The notes under the pieces are model-generated. The model did not search any database. It was not told where the DNA came from and saw nothing but the letters and a program-made list of their open reading frames with translations. Of a stretch of 64,000 bases of DNA, positions 42,148-54,061 are shown piece after piece. Location of the stretch: NCBI GenBank assembly GCA_942159475.1, contig OW804097.1:110856582-110920581 (forward strand), read 5' to 3'. Each line of letters begins with the position of its first letter. Within the stretch, counting starts at the first letter, position 1. Both the position numbers and the translations under genes were made by a program. The stretch comes from Sthenelais limicola. Taxonomy: Eukaryota > Annelida > Polychaeta > Phyllodocida > Sigalionidae.

Positions 42148-42447
42148 CGTCAGGTTCTTCTATTGATGTCCCAGCACCAATGACCCATCATATCGTAGGT
42201 GCTCTACCCTATTCATTAAGCTTGCATCCTCCCTCGGGCTATCTCTTTATCACTATCTGTCTCTGAGCATAGATTCCCAGATTACAATTATGATATACAT
42301 AAAACGAAGACATCCCTAAGATAAACCAGGACTGAGCATGGGATTTGATTAATAGTTACAATTATATTCTAGTAAATTAATGGTTTTCCTTATGACTTTA
42401 ACTTGGCTTTTTACTTTTCAATTTTAAGTGCCAATCGTCAGACCATG

Positions 42448-42576
42448 CTAAAGGTATAGCTTATAGACAGACAATTTAATTTCTGTCTATATGGGGTATA
42501 GCTTTTAGACAGACAATTTAATTTCTGTCTATATGGGGTATAGCTTTTAGACAGACAATTTAATATCTGTCTCTAT
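42448..42576. repeat. Minisatellite, 42-bp unit, three copies
   Basis: Starts of GTATAGCTT are at 42453, 42496 and 42538. Each unit contains an AGACAGA ... TCTGTCT stem around an AATTTAATT loop. Confidence 0.9.
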
Positions 42577-43133
42577 GTTAAACAGCATCTATGTATAAAC
42601 CCTATACAAGAGGGCACTAAGTCCTCCTCCCCACTATCTTGCACTGTACTGCGCAAAGTGTAGATGCGTGGGTGCATTTGGCAAATGATGCGTTAATACG
42701 CACGTGCCACCCTCGTGGCCTTGGAGTACCTGCCAAGTATAGGTCATGGTGTCTAACCTCGTGTAGGAATTACCAACTTTACTAAAACAAACACAAATTT
42801 CGGGTCAGGATTTCAATCAATTAGCGATGTTTTTTGTCAGAAAGTCACTTTTACAACCATAGAAATCATGTTTTGTCTGGATGAGATACATATCTTGCGA
42901 TAGTAGGTACGATTTCTGTGCGAGGACGAGTACGATTTCTGATAAAGTTATTTAGGCCTATATATACAGTGGCGATTGTGTCTGTGAACCCATCGCACTG
43001 AATCCCCACTGTTGGCGAGGCATACAAATTTCTGTTTTGTCAGAAATGCGTTAATTGTATAATATCTATTTAACTATCAATGTTAAATCCCTTCAGCCTA
43101 ATAAACATTTTTCACTGTGTCTATAGTATAGGA
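42577..43133. other. Unique stretch, nothing recognised
   Basis: GTACGATTTCTG occurs twice (about 42908, 42930). No gene. Confidence 0.45.
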
Positions 43134-43228
43134 AGAAACAGTAGAATCCTATTAAGACGTCTACTCCAGGGCCAGGAAAGCCATTATACAACGCATTCTT
43201 ATCTGATCTGAGAGACTGTGAGTCTAGA
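43134..43228 (+). mobile_element. TIR-B element, left half missing
   Basis: AGAATCCTATTAAGACGTCT to GAGACTGTGAGTCTAGAC, with the palindromic centre partly deleted. Confidence 0.6.
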
Positions 43229-43392
43229 CCGGTTTGTCTTCTTATATTTCATCATCGAACATAATTATCTATAGTTATATTAAAGTCCATGGCTTACGTT
43301 AAATTAAGACTTTTAAAACTCAAGTTCCTATTGAGAAGTTCCCTATGTATGAAGACCTAAGGCCCGACACCCCGTTCCCATGCAGTGCTACT

Positions 43393-43624
43393 GGGTCAGA
43401 TTTCCTGAAACTGCACAATCTACAATTCTACACATCTCTCAAATTCTGCTAAATTACAGTGAAAAATGATAAATACTGAGTATATTTTAGTGTATTCTGT
43501 ATTGTATTCATTCAATAAATAAGTCTGGTTGTGTTGAATATTTTGAACCTGAGTTTCGTCTTAAATGTGCATTATTTGAGAGGATTGCTGAAGGCCAATT
43601 GTACATTTTCAGTAAACTTTACCC
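43393..43624. mobile_element. TIR-A element, full length
   Basis: GGGTCAGATTTCCTGAAACT to TCAGTAAACTTTACCC. Confidence 0.8.
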
Positions 43625-44040
43625 TACTATGTATGAGAAAGTAGAAAGAAACAGAAATAGATCTCTTTGCCATCCTTAACCTTTCCTTTTTTGTGTGTTT
43701 CCTTCCATAACTTCCACAACCCTTTCCTCGTAACTCTTTGATCTTTTTATCTCTGACTTTAAGATATCTCGGTCCTCCTCCTCCCCCTCTCCAATGTTGT
43801 GTGTGAATAGAGAGATAAGATGGATACGATGATCTGCCTGGTTACATGGGAAACACTTGAAAGTGCTTAGTTTCCAAGATAATTTAGATTCACTTATTGA
43901 TCGCAGGGTTATAGATATGATATGGTAGTAAGTTGTGTTTTCTCTTTTAGTAAGGGTCTCTTTCTCTAAAGTGTGTAGATTAATTCTTTGAATGTGACTT
44001 CAAATCATAGTTTATGAAGATAGTTTATATATCTTCCAGA
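43625..44040. other. Unique stretch, nothing recognised
   Basis: Pyrimidine-rich near 43700-43800. No gene. Confidence 0.4.
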
Positions 44041-44232
44041 AATACATTTAGTAAATTCTGATAAATTAGACTGAAAAATGATCAATACGAGGTATATTTG
44101 AGTATATTTGATATTGCCTTGATTCAAACTATCTGTTTGGTTATGTTGAACTGAATTTTGAACCTCATAAATTTGTTGCTTTAATTTCGGTTATTTTGGA
44201 GGATTGGTGAAGGCGAATTGTACATTTTCTGA
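44041..44232. mobile_element. TIR-A element, both termini eroded
   Basis: AATACATTTAGTAAATTCTG to GGCGAATTGTACATTTTCTG. Confidence 0.7.
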
Positions 44233-44358
44233 ATACATATTTTGTTAGAACTCATTGTCCCTTGTATTGCGCGCCACGATGCCTGTATAAGCTATCGTGG
44301 TACCTCCCATTATTGTCCCACTCGGCTAATGTACTGCCATGACGCTAATATCACATAT

Positions 44359-44585
44359 GAGTCAGATTGTCTGAAAATGTACAATTCGCCTCCAGCAATC
44401 CCCTCAAATATCCTAAATCTGAGAAAATACAGCTTAACATGACCAAACAGATCCGTTCAATGAAGGAAATACCTAATATACCCAGATATACCTAGTATAG
44501 TAGTATTTATCATGTACTGGCTAATTTTAGCAGAGTATACTTAATGTGTACAGCTGCCAATTGTACATTTTCTGAACTCCTGACC
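44359..44585. mobile_element. TIR-A element, full length
   Basis: GAGTCAGATTGTCTGAAAAT to TGAACTCCTGACCC. Confidence 0.75.
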
Positions 44586-44747
44586 CATCTAGATAGTATA
44601 AAAATGTTATTCCGTATTGGCTAGCTTCGTCATATATTCCCCGCAATTTAGATAACTAACACAAATAGAGTGCATAATGCTGACTCGGTGCTGACTGGGG
44701 AGGCACGACTGTAATCTTATATGAAATGAGGAGGAAACACCAGTATC

Positions 44748-45135
44748 ATATGTGTTGTGTTTAAGGAAAATGAGTCACAAGTCGCAAATGTGATATTTTT
44801 CAAAAGCGTTTTTGTTCATAAGATTTCCATTTAGGAATGTTCCCATGTTGGGGGAATCTAATGCTCCAAGGCGTATGAATACATGTACCAAATTTCAACA
44901 CCATGTATCAAGTATATCCATGCACTTCTAAAGTCATCATATAGAGTATATTTAGCTACGTTACTAGTAATTATCCACCCAGAGATATTGGTAACTCTTT
45001 TTTTCATAAATAAAAATACTTAGAATATCATACTTAGAATATAGAAACACTTATTAGCTGTGCTACTGTGTACCATGATTAGAATCATTTTTCAAATATG
45101 ATAGTATCTCAAAATACATTTTTTGCGACTCATAG
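44748..45135 (+). mobile_element. TIR-D element, near full length
   Basis: ATGTGTTGTGTTTAAGGAAA, TGAGTCA intact at about 44771-44777, interior CATGTACCAAATTTCAACAC, to TTTTTTGCGACTCATAG. Confidence 0.75.
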
Positions 45136-45550
45136 ATACTGGTAGTGTGGCCTAAAAGTGTAGATTCTCTCTCTAATAATTTATAGTATAACGGTTAACA
45201 GTAACTCAAAATTCAAAACCCAAATTTCCCACCCTCTCCTGGGTGATGCTTGCGCATAACTCCATCGCTCAGGTTCATTGGATTCTTGACCGCCTTTTTA
45301 AAAGATAAAAGTAAACTTCATCACAGTAATTTATCAATTTAGGTAAAAGAAAAAGTTGTGAGACCAACGTCTGCCAGGAGGGCTTGAATACCTCTCTTAA
45401 TCGAGACTAGAGCTCCTGAATTAGCCTTTATATGCCGAATAAATGTTTATCAAATCATATTAATGGTCCATGTGTTGTTTGTGTGTTCGCCTGGAGCAAC
45501 TGAAAAAACTCACCCGGGAAACCCAGTTAAAATAAAAGCTTTTTAAAGAA
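45136..45550. other. Unique stretch, possible LINE tail
   Basis: CCGAATAAATGTTTATCAAA near 45433 looks like a retroelement 3' end. No gene. Confidence 0.35.
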
Positions 45551-45668
45551 GTGATTGGACGCCTACTGCGCTTATATATTGCTTTCCTAGCTCCGGAGTA
45601 GGCATTTTGCGATATAGATCGAGAGGCTTTCCCTCAGTTTGGAGGGACTCTCTCAACTCTGAGCCTAT
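45551..45668 (-). mobile_element. TIR-B element, left part missing
   Basis: GTGATTGGACGCCTACTGCG to CAACTCTGAGCCTA. Confidence 0.7.
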
Positions 45669-46020
45669 AATTATATGTATAGTATAGACTTCATGAGTTT
45701 CTTGGAGTTAGTCCTTTAATCATGCATTGCTATACCCAACGTTGCTATACCACACTATGAAACTTTTACACTGGTCAAGTCGTTGCCTTATTGATTCAGG
45801 GGGAGATTGGAACCCAGTAACTCCCTCCTGATTTACCTCGGTGGCATGGCATTGACCAGGGCTAGAATGGTCAGTTACAAATACTGACCAATCAATAAGC
45901 AATCTATACTGAGCATTGACCAGCGCTCGAGTAGCCAGACATCCCATTACCACCCTCTCCCAGGCTTCTTCCCGTCTTAATATTCACCCAACTACTTGGG
46001 AAATATTAGACCTAACCAAC
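45669..46020. other. Unique stretch, nothing firmly recognised
   Basis: A weak tRNA-like B-box (GGGTTCCAATC, minus strand, about 45795) was considered and not called. Confidence 0.4.
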
Positions 46021-46691
46021 GGGAATAATAGGTCATAATATGAGTAACATTTATAACAGCAGTAGAATATTGATGAATTCAGTCATATAGGTCATAATAT
46101 GAGTAACACGTATAACAGCAGTAGAATATTGATAAGTTCAGTCCTGCAGGTCATAATATGAGTAACACTTATAACAGCAGTAGAATATTGATGAATTCAG
46201 TCCCAAAAGTCATAATATGAGTAACACTTATAACAGCAGTAGAATATTGATGAATTCAGTCCTATGGGTCATAATATAAGTAACACTTATAACAGCAGTA
46301 GAATATTGATGAATTCAATCCCATAAGTCATAATATAAGTAACACTTATAACAGCAGTAGAATATTGATGAATTCAGTTCTATAGGTCATAATATGAGTA
46401 ACACTTATATTATAACAGCAGTAGAATATTGATGGATTCAGTCCTATAGGTCATAATATGAGTAACACTTATAACAGCAGTAGAATATTGATGAATTCAG
46501 TCCTATAGGTCATAATATGAGTAACACTTATAACAGCAGTAGAATATTGATGAATTCAGTCCTATAGGTCATAATATGAGTAACACTTATAACAGCAGTA
46601 GAATATTGATGAATTCAGTCCCATAAGTCATAATATGTGTAAGTTTGGTAAGATTTGTTTTGTCGTAATAGCTGAGAATACAGCTTTAGCA
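46021..46691 (+). mobile_element. TIR-E fragment expanded into a satellite
   Basis: The right end after the array (TAATATGTGTAAGTTTGGTA to CTGAGAATACAGCTTTAG) is ordinary TIR-E sequence. The array units are the segment just upstream of that end. Confidence 0.8.
46031..46626. repeat. 60-bp tandem satellite, about ten units
   Basis: The unit runs GGTCATAATATGAGTAACAC, TTATAACAGCAGTAGAATAT, TGATGAATTCAGTCCTATA. Copies differ by a few substitutions, and one (near 46405) has a 5-bp TTATA insertion. Confidence 0.95.
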
Positions 46692-47112
46692 CCCCTTTCG
46701 CTTTCCTCTATCTACACCTAGACCTCACACCCCTTCACCCTATACCTCCTGATAATGTGATACCTAGCTTTCTCTTCTACGATTTATCTGTTCTTACCCT
46801 CAGGTTTCTTCATCCTTACATAATTCATCTTCGCTTTTCTTTTCCCTCTATCATCGTAGCCATTCTTCCATCCCATGTTTCCCATACAAAGGCTACCCGC
46901 TTCTGTACCAATTCTCCCTATCCCTCATTCCCCTAACACTGGGTTCGTTTAATACAGGCAATTCCTTTGGGCTTGCCAAAAAGAATGACAAAGATTTCAT
47001 CAGTGAGACCATATTTTACTTTTCACATCTGAGAGGATCCCACTTCAAAGCAAACCACTGCTATTTGCCTGCCCTTAAATGTCGTATCCACTATGGGGAA
47101 AGGGATATTAAA
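46692..47112. other. Unique stretch, pyrimidine-rich, no gene
   Basis: No shared repeat or ORF of note. Confidence 0.45.
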
Positions 47113-47332
47113 GGGTCAGATCTTCAGAAAATTTACAATCGGCAGCTCTACACATTAAGGAAATTCTGCTAAATTAGGCTGGAAAACGGCCAATACTTGG
47201 TATATCTGAATATATTTGATATTGCCTTGATTCAGACAATCGCTTTGGCTTTGAACTCAATTTGAACTTCATTTTTATCATAAATTTGCGTTATTTGAGA
47301 AGATAATTGTACATTTTATGACGATTTCACCC
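47113..47332. mobile_element. TIR-A element, full length
   Basis: GGGTCAGATCTTCAGAAAAT to TTTATGACGATTTCACCC. Confidence 0.75.
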
Positions 47333-47340
47333 ATAAACAC

Positions 47341-47537
47341 AGTCTAGGCTCATAGCCTCTCAGATCATAATAATGGGATCATATAATAATGGTATGTCAG
47401 TGAGTGGACGCCTACTGCGTAAGGGCTTTCCCCACACTGGAGTATGCGTCCTAATGGGATTACAATGGCATTTTGCGGTTTGCAGCGAGAGGCTTTGCCT
47501 TAGTTCGGAGGGATTCTCTCAATTCTGAGCCTAGACT
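47341..47537 (-). mobile_element. TIR-B element, full length
   Basis: AGTCTAGGCTCATAGCCTCT to CAATTCTGAGCCTAGACT. An ATAATAATGG-type slip lies near 47368. Confidence 0.8.
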
Positions 47538-47557
47538 AAATAGAATCAGGTCCATTC

Positions 47558-47646
47558 CAGTCTAGGCCCCAAAATGAGAGAGCCCTTCAAATGGAGGAAA
47601 AGTCTCTCACCTCAAACCGTAAAGTGCCATCATAATTCTATTACGA
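47558..47646 (+). mobile_element. TIR-B2 fragment, left end
   Basis: CAGTCTAGGCCCCAAAATGA to ATAATTCTATTACG. The right half is missing. Confidence 0.7.
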
Positions 47647-47975
47647 TAACTGTAGTGCATTTACCTCCTTGGTCCGTTTCGTCTGCATCATTTATTACTT
47701 TACATTCGAGACTACTGGAGCCTCCCAGAAACCCACGACCGGAAGTTATGGTTTATGGTCAAAGTGAAGGCTTAAAACCAGAGTTGTGCTTAGATGTTCT
47801 TTGCTTGCCCTTCTAGTGTAAATAGTCTAACTATATCCCCAACGTTTGCTTCATCGTCAGCTGTGTTATTTCTCAAAAGTAAATTGTGGACATGACTCAG
47901 AACCTAAACTTGCATACAAATCCGACACATTAGTGGGAGTCACTTCTGGAAACGTTTTCCAATATTTCAAAATAG
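47647..47975. other. Unique stretch, no gene
   Basis: The 80-codon ORF entering from the B2 fragment is not supported. Confidence 0.4.
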
Positions 47976-48317
47976 TTCAAAGCTGCACATTGGTCAAAAA
48001 CTAAAATTTTTCTCATTTTTTTCCCATTCCTTTCCAACCCATCTAAAAGCCATTAAAAGTTTTGACCAAAACTTTGGATGATTTCCTCTGGTTGTTTTTG
48101 CTATAAGGCTTCCATAAAAGCCCACATTTACATGTCGGAGACCCGCTGAAATCCTTTCCTGCGTTATATCTCCCCATTTGACTTCAAATTCTTGTATATA
48201 TCATAACACAGCAGCAGAATATTGATACATTCATCCCTATAGATCATAATATGATTAAATTTGGTAAGATTTTGTTGTCGTAATTTCACTGAGAATGGAG
48301 CTTTAATCTCGCCAGAG
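47976..48317 (+). mobile_element. TIR-E element, full length
   Basis: TTCAAAGCTGCACATTGGTC to CTGAGAATGGAGCTTTAAT. It holds a single copy of the segment that is amplified at 46031-46626. Confidence 0.75.
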
Positions 48318-48834
48318 GTGGGAGTGGAGGCAGGCTTTATGAGTTTTAGGATCTTTGTCAAAGAAATAATAATGATAATGGCTTTTGGTTGGAGTTGTCT
48401 TTAGTCCATCGGAACAAGAAGCCATAAATTATAACTTTATGGACTTTCCCTATTTTAGGATCGCTTTCACATGGCAGATCTGATGAGGCAGGGGGAGGGG
48501 AAGAAGCCTTCCCCAGCAAATATAGTTTTGGTTTCTTTTATTTTTTTGATAACATTCTATTTAGTCAGGAAACACAAAGAGTAGCACGCTTGTCAAAGTT
48601 GACGTTTTTCATTGTTCGCTGACTAACATGCATAAATTACAATATATTTTTAACAAAAGTAAATATGATGTTTGATGCTTGAAAAAGATGTTTGCTATAT
48701 CTCAAGGTGGACAATTACTAATAAAGTAGCTATACTAAATATATTCCATAGCTAGGTTGACCTAAGCAACGCAAGGATATATATTCAATACACTGGCCTG
48801 GAATTTGTTACGGATACAACAATGTATCCATGAC
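48318..48834. other. Unique stretch, nothing recognised
   Basis: No gene or shared repeat. Confidence 0.45.
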
Positions 48835-49069
48835 GGGTCAGATTTTCAGAAAATGTAGAATCAGCAGCTCTACACATTTAGGAAATTCGGCTAAATTTGG
48901 CTGAAAAATGATGAATATCGGGTATATTTGAGTATATTTGGGATCGCATTGATTTAAAGTATCAGTTCTGGTAAGTTAAACTGCATTTTGAAGCTCATTT
49001 TTGTTTTAAATGTGGGTTATTTGAGGGGATTGGTGAAGGCGAATTGTACATTTTCTGAAAATCTGACCC
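48835..49069. mobile_element. TIR-A element, full length
   Basis: GGGTCAGATTTTCAGAAAAT to GAAAATCTGACCC. Confidence 0.85.
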
Positions 49070-49746
49070 ATATACGCCTTGGAGTGCTAGATACCACAAA
49101 AGTGAGAATATTCCTACAAAGAAGGCTTGTGTAATAAAACACTTTGAAAAATATCAATCTTGCCAGGTAACAATATTACCCATTGACTTGATTGATTCTG
49201 GAATTTGACCAACTATAGGACCCAATGTCCAGTCAGACTAACCTGACCTACAGCCTAGGGCTGACTACTTGAGGAATTACATTCAGAAGGTGTCAACAAA
49301 TAGAGGACATTAGCAATAGAGACTTATTCTTAGCATAGAGCCTTGGGGAGGAGGCCACACCTAGTCACACCTAGACACACCTTCCTGTTTATATTAGTGT
49401 CAGGTGGATGGTACAAAATAATTCAGTCTCTAGAAAGGATTGATTGCTCTTATATAAATATTGGTCGAAGGTTTTATTTTCCAGTGTGTGCTTCTTAGAA
49501 AATGAGGCATCGAGGATTAGACATGTTCAGGTTTGGGGACTTTCAAGGACAATCTGCATGAATATATTATTGGGCTTTAATAGAATACAAATAAATGCAT
49601 AAGAGATATATATAGATTGATTTTGATGTAGCGGCTAATTTCTTGACAAAATTGACATATATTCTGCCAAGAATTCTGTTCTCCTCTTTGCCTTCTCGTT
49701 TCTTTTTATTATTTATTCTACTTTACATATCAAAATAAATAAATTG
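49070..49746. other. Unique stretch, nothing recognised
   Basis: CACACCTAGTCACACCTAGA is a short direct repeat at about 49354. No gene. Confidence 0.45.
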
Positions 49747-50067
49747 CAGCAAATTTACTCAAATTATGACTTATAGGATTGAGTTCATCAATATGCTGTT
49801 GCTGTTATATGTTTATACAAGAATTTTAAGACTAATCGCTGAGAGAAAACTGCCGCTGGTGAGCGATAATAAGTGAGGTCACCATAGAAAGGGATTCGGG
49901 CGGGTCAAATGAGGACGTTTTAACTGCCCAGTAGCAAAAACAACTGGACAAAATCCTCCAAAATATTGGTCAAATGACTTTTAGATGGGTTGGATAAGAT
50001 TGGAAGAAAATATAGAAAATATGAATTTAGATTTTGACCGACGTTAACTGGGAGTACAGATTGAAGG
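49747..50067 (-). mobile_element. TIR-E element
   Basis: CAGCAAATTTACTCAAATTA through GCCGCTGGTGAGCGATAATA and TTTTAGATGGGTTGGATAAG to AACTGGGAGTACAGATTGAA. The first few bases of one terminus are missing. Confidence 0.75.
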
Positions 50068-50142
50068 GATGGTAGTACAATTTGTTGTACAATAGGAAAC
50101 CGATATATTCTCCGTCTGTGCAAGGTTGGTGCAGACTAGCGT

Positions 50143-50331
50143 GGGCCTGTTGCATAAGCTAAAGGCAGGAATTTGTGTGTGTTAATCCCTTCACCTGTAG
50201 GACGGGGAAAATTATTCCTTCCTATGTGCCATTCCCAGCTGGTAGGAGGTGTTTATTCACACAATGGAAGGGAAAAAGGTGTAGGAATTCCCACACACAA
50301 TGTTCCTTTCCTTACCTTATGCAACGGACCC
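50143..50331. mobile_element. Family F TIR element
   Basis: GGGCCTGTTGCATAAGCTAA to CCTTATGCAACGGACCC, 189 bp. TGTAGGAATTCCCACACACA is shared with the copy at 42014. The ORFs crossing it are not genes. Confidence 0.75.
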
Positions 50332-50579
50332 ACCTTTATAGAACAAGAAGAACATATGGATCAAAAGCAATACGCAGAATCTGACATAATTCGCAGGCGA
50401 GTTTATGTATTGAATGTTGGAATAACATGCAATTGTTGCACTATTAAGCTTGATGAGACAGCTATTGCCATTGTCACACACAATAATCATTCAAATTTGC
50501 GTGTTGTGGATGGAACTTTGTCCGCAATGGGAAAAGCGGAGGGCAAGCAGGAAAGGGTCATTGGATACAACTGATACTA

Positions 50580-50940
50580 AAATGTGTTATGTTACAGGAA
50601 AATGAGTCACAAATCGTAAGAATGATACTTTTCAAATGTGTTTTCCACGAGAACAAGTCGTAAGAATGTTTTGATTTTTGGCGTGGTTAGTGCTCTTAGT
50701 CAGTTCAATAGGTTATACCAAATTTCAAGACTGTATATTGAATATGTTTGTGCGTTTCTAAGGATATCCTAAAGATGTATATTTAACAACTTTATCAGTG
50801 ATTTTCCATCCAGAAATATCATTAAGTATTTTTTTCAAACGTACAGACCTACAAAAATACTTGTTTTTCGCTTTGTTTACATTCACTATTTTGGTAGGTC
50901 AGAAGGCCATCTGTTGTCACCATTGAAACTCATTGTTTGT
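50580..50940 (+). mobile_element. TIR-D element, right terminus missing
   Basis: AAATGTGTTATGTTACAGGA, TGAGTCA at about 50603-50609, TATACCAAATTTCAAGACTG and interior to CACCATTGAAACTCATTG. Confidence 0.7.
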
Positions 50941-51112
50941 ATTCAAATTTTAACTCTAGTTCTAATTTTAATTTTGTTTCTAAATTCAAATTCTCCAGCT
51001 TTACTTTCTTGGATATTCTGATCAAACATTATTATATGCTTATGAACATCAAGCATTATTTTCTTCAAGATCTTTTTAATTTGATAACAATAATGTGTCA
51101 ATTTAGACAATA

Positions 51113-51522
51113 TGTGATGTTTTACAAGAAAATGAGTCACAAGTCTAAAAAAATGAATTTTGAGATATCGTCATAATTTGAAAAGCTGAGACCATTCCGA
51201 TTTTAATATGTATTTCTATATTTTAAGTTTGATATTTTTATTTTTGAAAAAGGTTTGCAATATTTTTGGGTGGACATTTACTAGTAATGTAGGTAAATGA
51301 ACTCTATAGGATGACCTTCGAAAGGATGACCTTCGAAATGCATGGATATATTTGATATACTGTCTTGACTTTTAGTACAATGTCATGTATTCGTGCGAGC
51401 TCAAGGACTAAATACATCAACAATGAGAACATTCCAACAAAGAGATCCTGTGAATGAAACACTTTGAAAAATACAAATTTTACGACTAGTGACTCATTTT
51501 CCTGAAACACATCACAAATGAA
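51113..51522 (-). mobile_element. TIR-D element, full length, inverted relative to its neighbour
   Basis: TATGTGATGTTTTACAAGAA to AACACATCACAAATG with both TIRs; TGAGTCA at about 51132-51138 and TGACTCA at about 51488-51494. The block GGATGACCTTCGAAA is duplicated near 51308-51337. Confidence 0.8.
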
Positions 51523-52037
51523 GCTGGCCCCTCTGTGACACCTCCAACTCTACTTTAAGATGCCTATTGATGATATTGTTTGACATCGACAACATCTTCA
51601 AATAAAACAAAGATTATCATTCCATCTCGATTGATGATTCATTGCCCTCCTTTTAAACTCAAAACTCAAAACTTCTGGGCTTTGCAAGGTTTTTTTTACC
51701 ATTGTCAAATGTTTATAACTATGATTCCACTGTGCTTTGTTCGCTGTTATTTGTTACCAAACATGGTCATTTCAAATATCGTCTCATGTCTTGAATATCA
51801 TCACGAGATCTAATCACCAAGCCTTTCAAACATTAATGTTTTCCCCATCGTCCCGCCGCTTGTTGTGAAACAAAAGTGCTTTGGAAGGAGAGGCTGGAAT
51901 GTGATCTGGCAGTTTTAGATAAAGCCTGGTGGAAATGTGAAATGTGATGTTTTTGAGAGAGTGAGACTGAGAGAGGTTATTTTATGAAACATCGGCAGCC
52001 GTCTATCTCTTCCAGTGCAAACTTGTTTTACAACACA
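51523..52037. other. Unique stretch, no gene recognised
   Basis: The ORF at 51580-51813 has no splice or domain support. Confidence 0.45.
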
Positions 52038-52183
52038 GGCTCTCAGATCTGATAGGAGTGGCATGTCAGTGATTGGACACCTACTACGTTATTAAATGGG
52101 ATTCTAATGGCATTTTGCGGTTTGGAGTGATGAGAGGCTTTACCTCAGTTTGGAGGGATTCTCTCAACTCTGGGCCTAGACTG
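52038..52183 (-). mobile_element. TIR-B element, first ~20 bp missing
   Basis: GGCTCTCAGATCTGATAGGA to CAACTCTGGGCCTAGACTG. The central palindrome is shortened. Confidence 0.75.
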
Positions 52184-52227
52184 AGCAACAATATAGTTTA
52201 ATCCAGTAGGTATTTGCTCTTATATAT

Positions 52228-52432
52228 GGGTGAGGTCGTTTGGAAATTCTGACAAGTTAAGCTGAAAAATTGTTAATAAATTGTTGTAAATCTGAATACA
52301 TTTTGCATTGCTTTCAATCAAAGAATCAGTTAGGTTATAGTGAACTTTAATTCGAACCTCATTTGGATCTTTAATTTGGGGTATTTGAGAGGATTAAGGA
52401 TTTTAATTGTATATTTTCTGACGACTTGACCC
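52228..52432. mobile_element. TIR-A element, full length with deletion
   Basis: GGGTGAGGTCGTTTGGAAAT to TTTCTGACGACTTGACCC. About 25 bp short near the left. Confidence 0.7.
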
Positions 52433-52584
52433 ATATCCATATTAACACAATGTTGTTTTATTCTGAGATAAAGCAACGTCAGGTCAGGATTCCAACACAA
52501 TAACTTGCACTTATAGCTCTATTTCCATAATACATTTTCTGTCTACCTTTCACCTTCCCTCGTTTCCTGCAATCCTTCCTTCCT

Positions 52585-53115
52585 CACTCAATCATCTCTC
52601 TCGTCTCTCTCTCTAGTTCCCTCTTGTCTCCTGTCTCTATAGTCTCTCGTCTCTCACTCTCTCACTCTCTCACTCTCTCACTCTCTGTCTCTCCTCTCTC
52701 CTCTCTCCTCTCTCCTCTCTCCTCTCTCCTCTCTCCTCTCTCCTCTCTCCTCACCCCTCTCTCAATCTCACTCTCTCACTCTATCTTTCTCTATCTCTGT
52801 CTCTCTCACTCTCCCTCTCCCTCTCCCCCTCTCTCTATCCCTCTCTACTCTCTCCTCTCTACTCTCTACTCTCCACTCTCTACTCTCTACTCTCTACCCT
52901 CTCATCTCTCGTCTCTCTCTCGTCTCTCTCTAGCACTCTCTCTCTCCAGTTGTCTCTCTCTCCTTCTCTTCTCTCTCCCTCTCCCTCCCTCTCTCTCTGT
53001 CTCTCTCCCTCCCTCTCTCTCCCTCTCTCACTCTCTCTCCCTCTCTCTCTCTGTCTCTCTCACCTCTCTCTCTCTGTCTCCCTCCCCTCTCTCTCTCTCT
53101 CTCTCTCTCTCTTCT
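52585..53115. repeat. Long (TC)n/(CTCTC)n pyrimidine tract
   Basis: About 530 bp of nearly pure C/T on the plus strand, with blocks of CTCACTCT, CCTCTCT and CTACTCT. The long ORFs across it are serine/leucine/proline readings of the repeat, not genes. Confidence 0.95.
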
Positions 53116-53441
53116 CACGTTTTCTTTCTTAAAGGCTTCAGTGTAGGATGCCAAATATTTTATTGAAATACAAGATGGACATCGGCAACCATCTAAATGA
53201 TGTCGTCACAAAATCATATTTCCCCATAGACGACAATTTAAGTACCTCTATTATTCCAACAGCAAAAGCTGTCCTCATATTCTAGAAGAGACCTTTTACT
53301 ATGTGCCAATATTATAATCTGTAATGCGGTGTGCTACCTGTCAACTCTCTGTATATACCAACCACCATGTGACAAAAAGCAGAGCCCCAGAACACGTCTT
53401 CACTCCTCTTTCCTACCCTATATTTCTAGCATCCATTATAT
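53116..53441. other. Unique stretch, nothing recognised
   Basis: No gene. Confidence 0.45.
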
Positions 53442-53676
53442 GGGTGAAATCGCCAGAAAATGTACAATACAACTTCACCAATCCTGTCAAATAACCCCTA
53501 TTTCAGACGAAAATGAAGTTCAAAATACAGTTCAACCTAACCAAACACATTGCTAGAATCAATGCAATACCGAATACAGTCGAATTTACCTAGTATTGAC
53601 CAAATTGCAGCCTAATTTATCAGAATTTACTAAATGTGTACAGCTGCCAATTGTACATTTTCTGAAAATCTGACCC
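53442..53676. mobile_element. TIR-A element, full length
   Basis: GGGTGAAATCGCCAGAAAAT to GAAAATCTGACCC. Confidence 0.8.
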
Positions 53677-53825
53677 AAGCAGATATAGAACTATTTGAAT
53701 GACGCCATTGAATTTCTTGGGCCCTATTTAGTGGGGATAGGTTGTAATCAAAATCAATATATTTCTATGATTTACTGAGATATAGGCCGATTCCTTATCA
53801 GCCAATCAGATTTCCGCTAATTATT

Positions 53826-54061
53826 TATGTTTGATATATTTATGTTTGAAAAAAAGTTTGTGATGTTTCCGGGTGGGCAATTACCAGTAAAGTAGTTATT
53901 AAATGTACTCCTTATAGGATGGCCTTTGAAGCAAGAATATATTCAATACACAGTATTTTGCTAGTAGATCTATATGACTAAAAGCGCAAAACCCTCCAAA
54001 AATCATAACATTCCAATTAAGAGATCTCGTTAATAAATCATTTTGATAAACGCATCACATA
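53826..54061 (-). mobile_element. TIR-D element, partial
   Basis: GTTTGATATATTTATGTTTG through GGGTGGGCAATTACCAGTAA to AAACGCATCACATATT. The TGAGTCA-bearing part of the terminus is deleted. Confidence 0.65.

Noticed and set aside
45720..45960. Possible tRNA-derived SINE (GGGTTCCAATC on the minus strand)
   Set aside because: No convincing A-box at the right distance, no cloverleaf and no second copy.
52624..53166. A 180-codon ORF and its antisense partners
   Set aside because: They are translations of the (TC)n tract, with only Ser/Leu/Pro or Arg/Glu periodic peptides.
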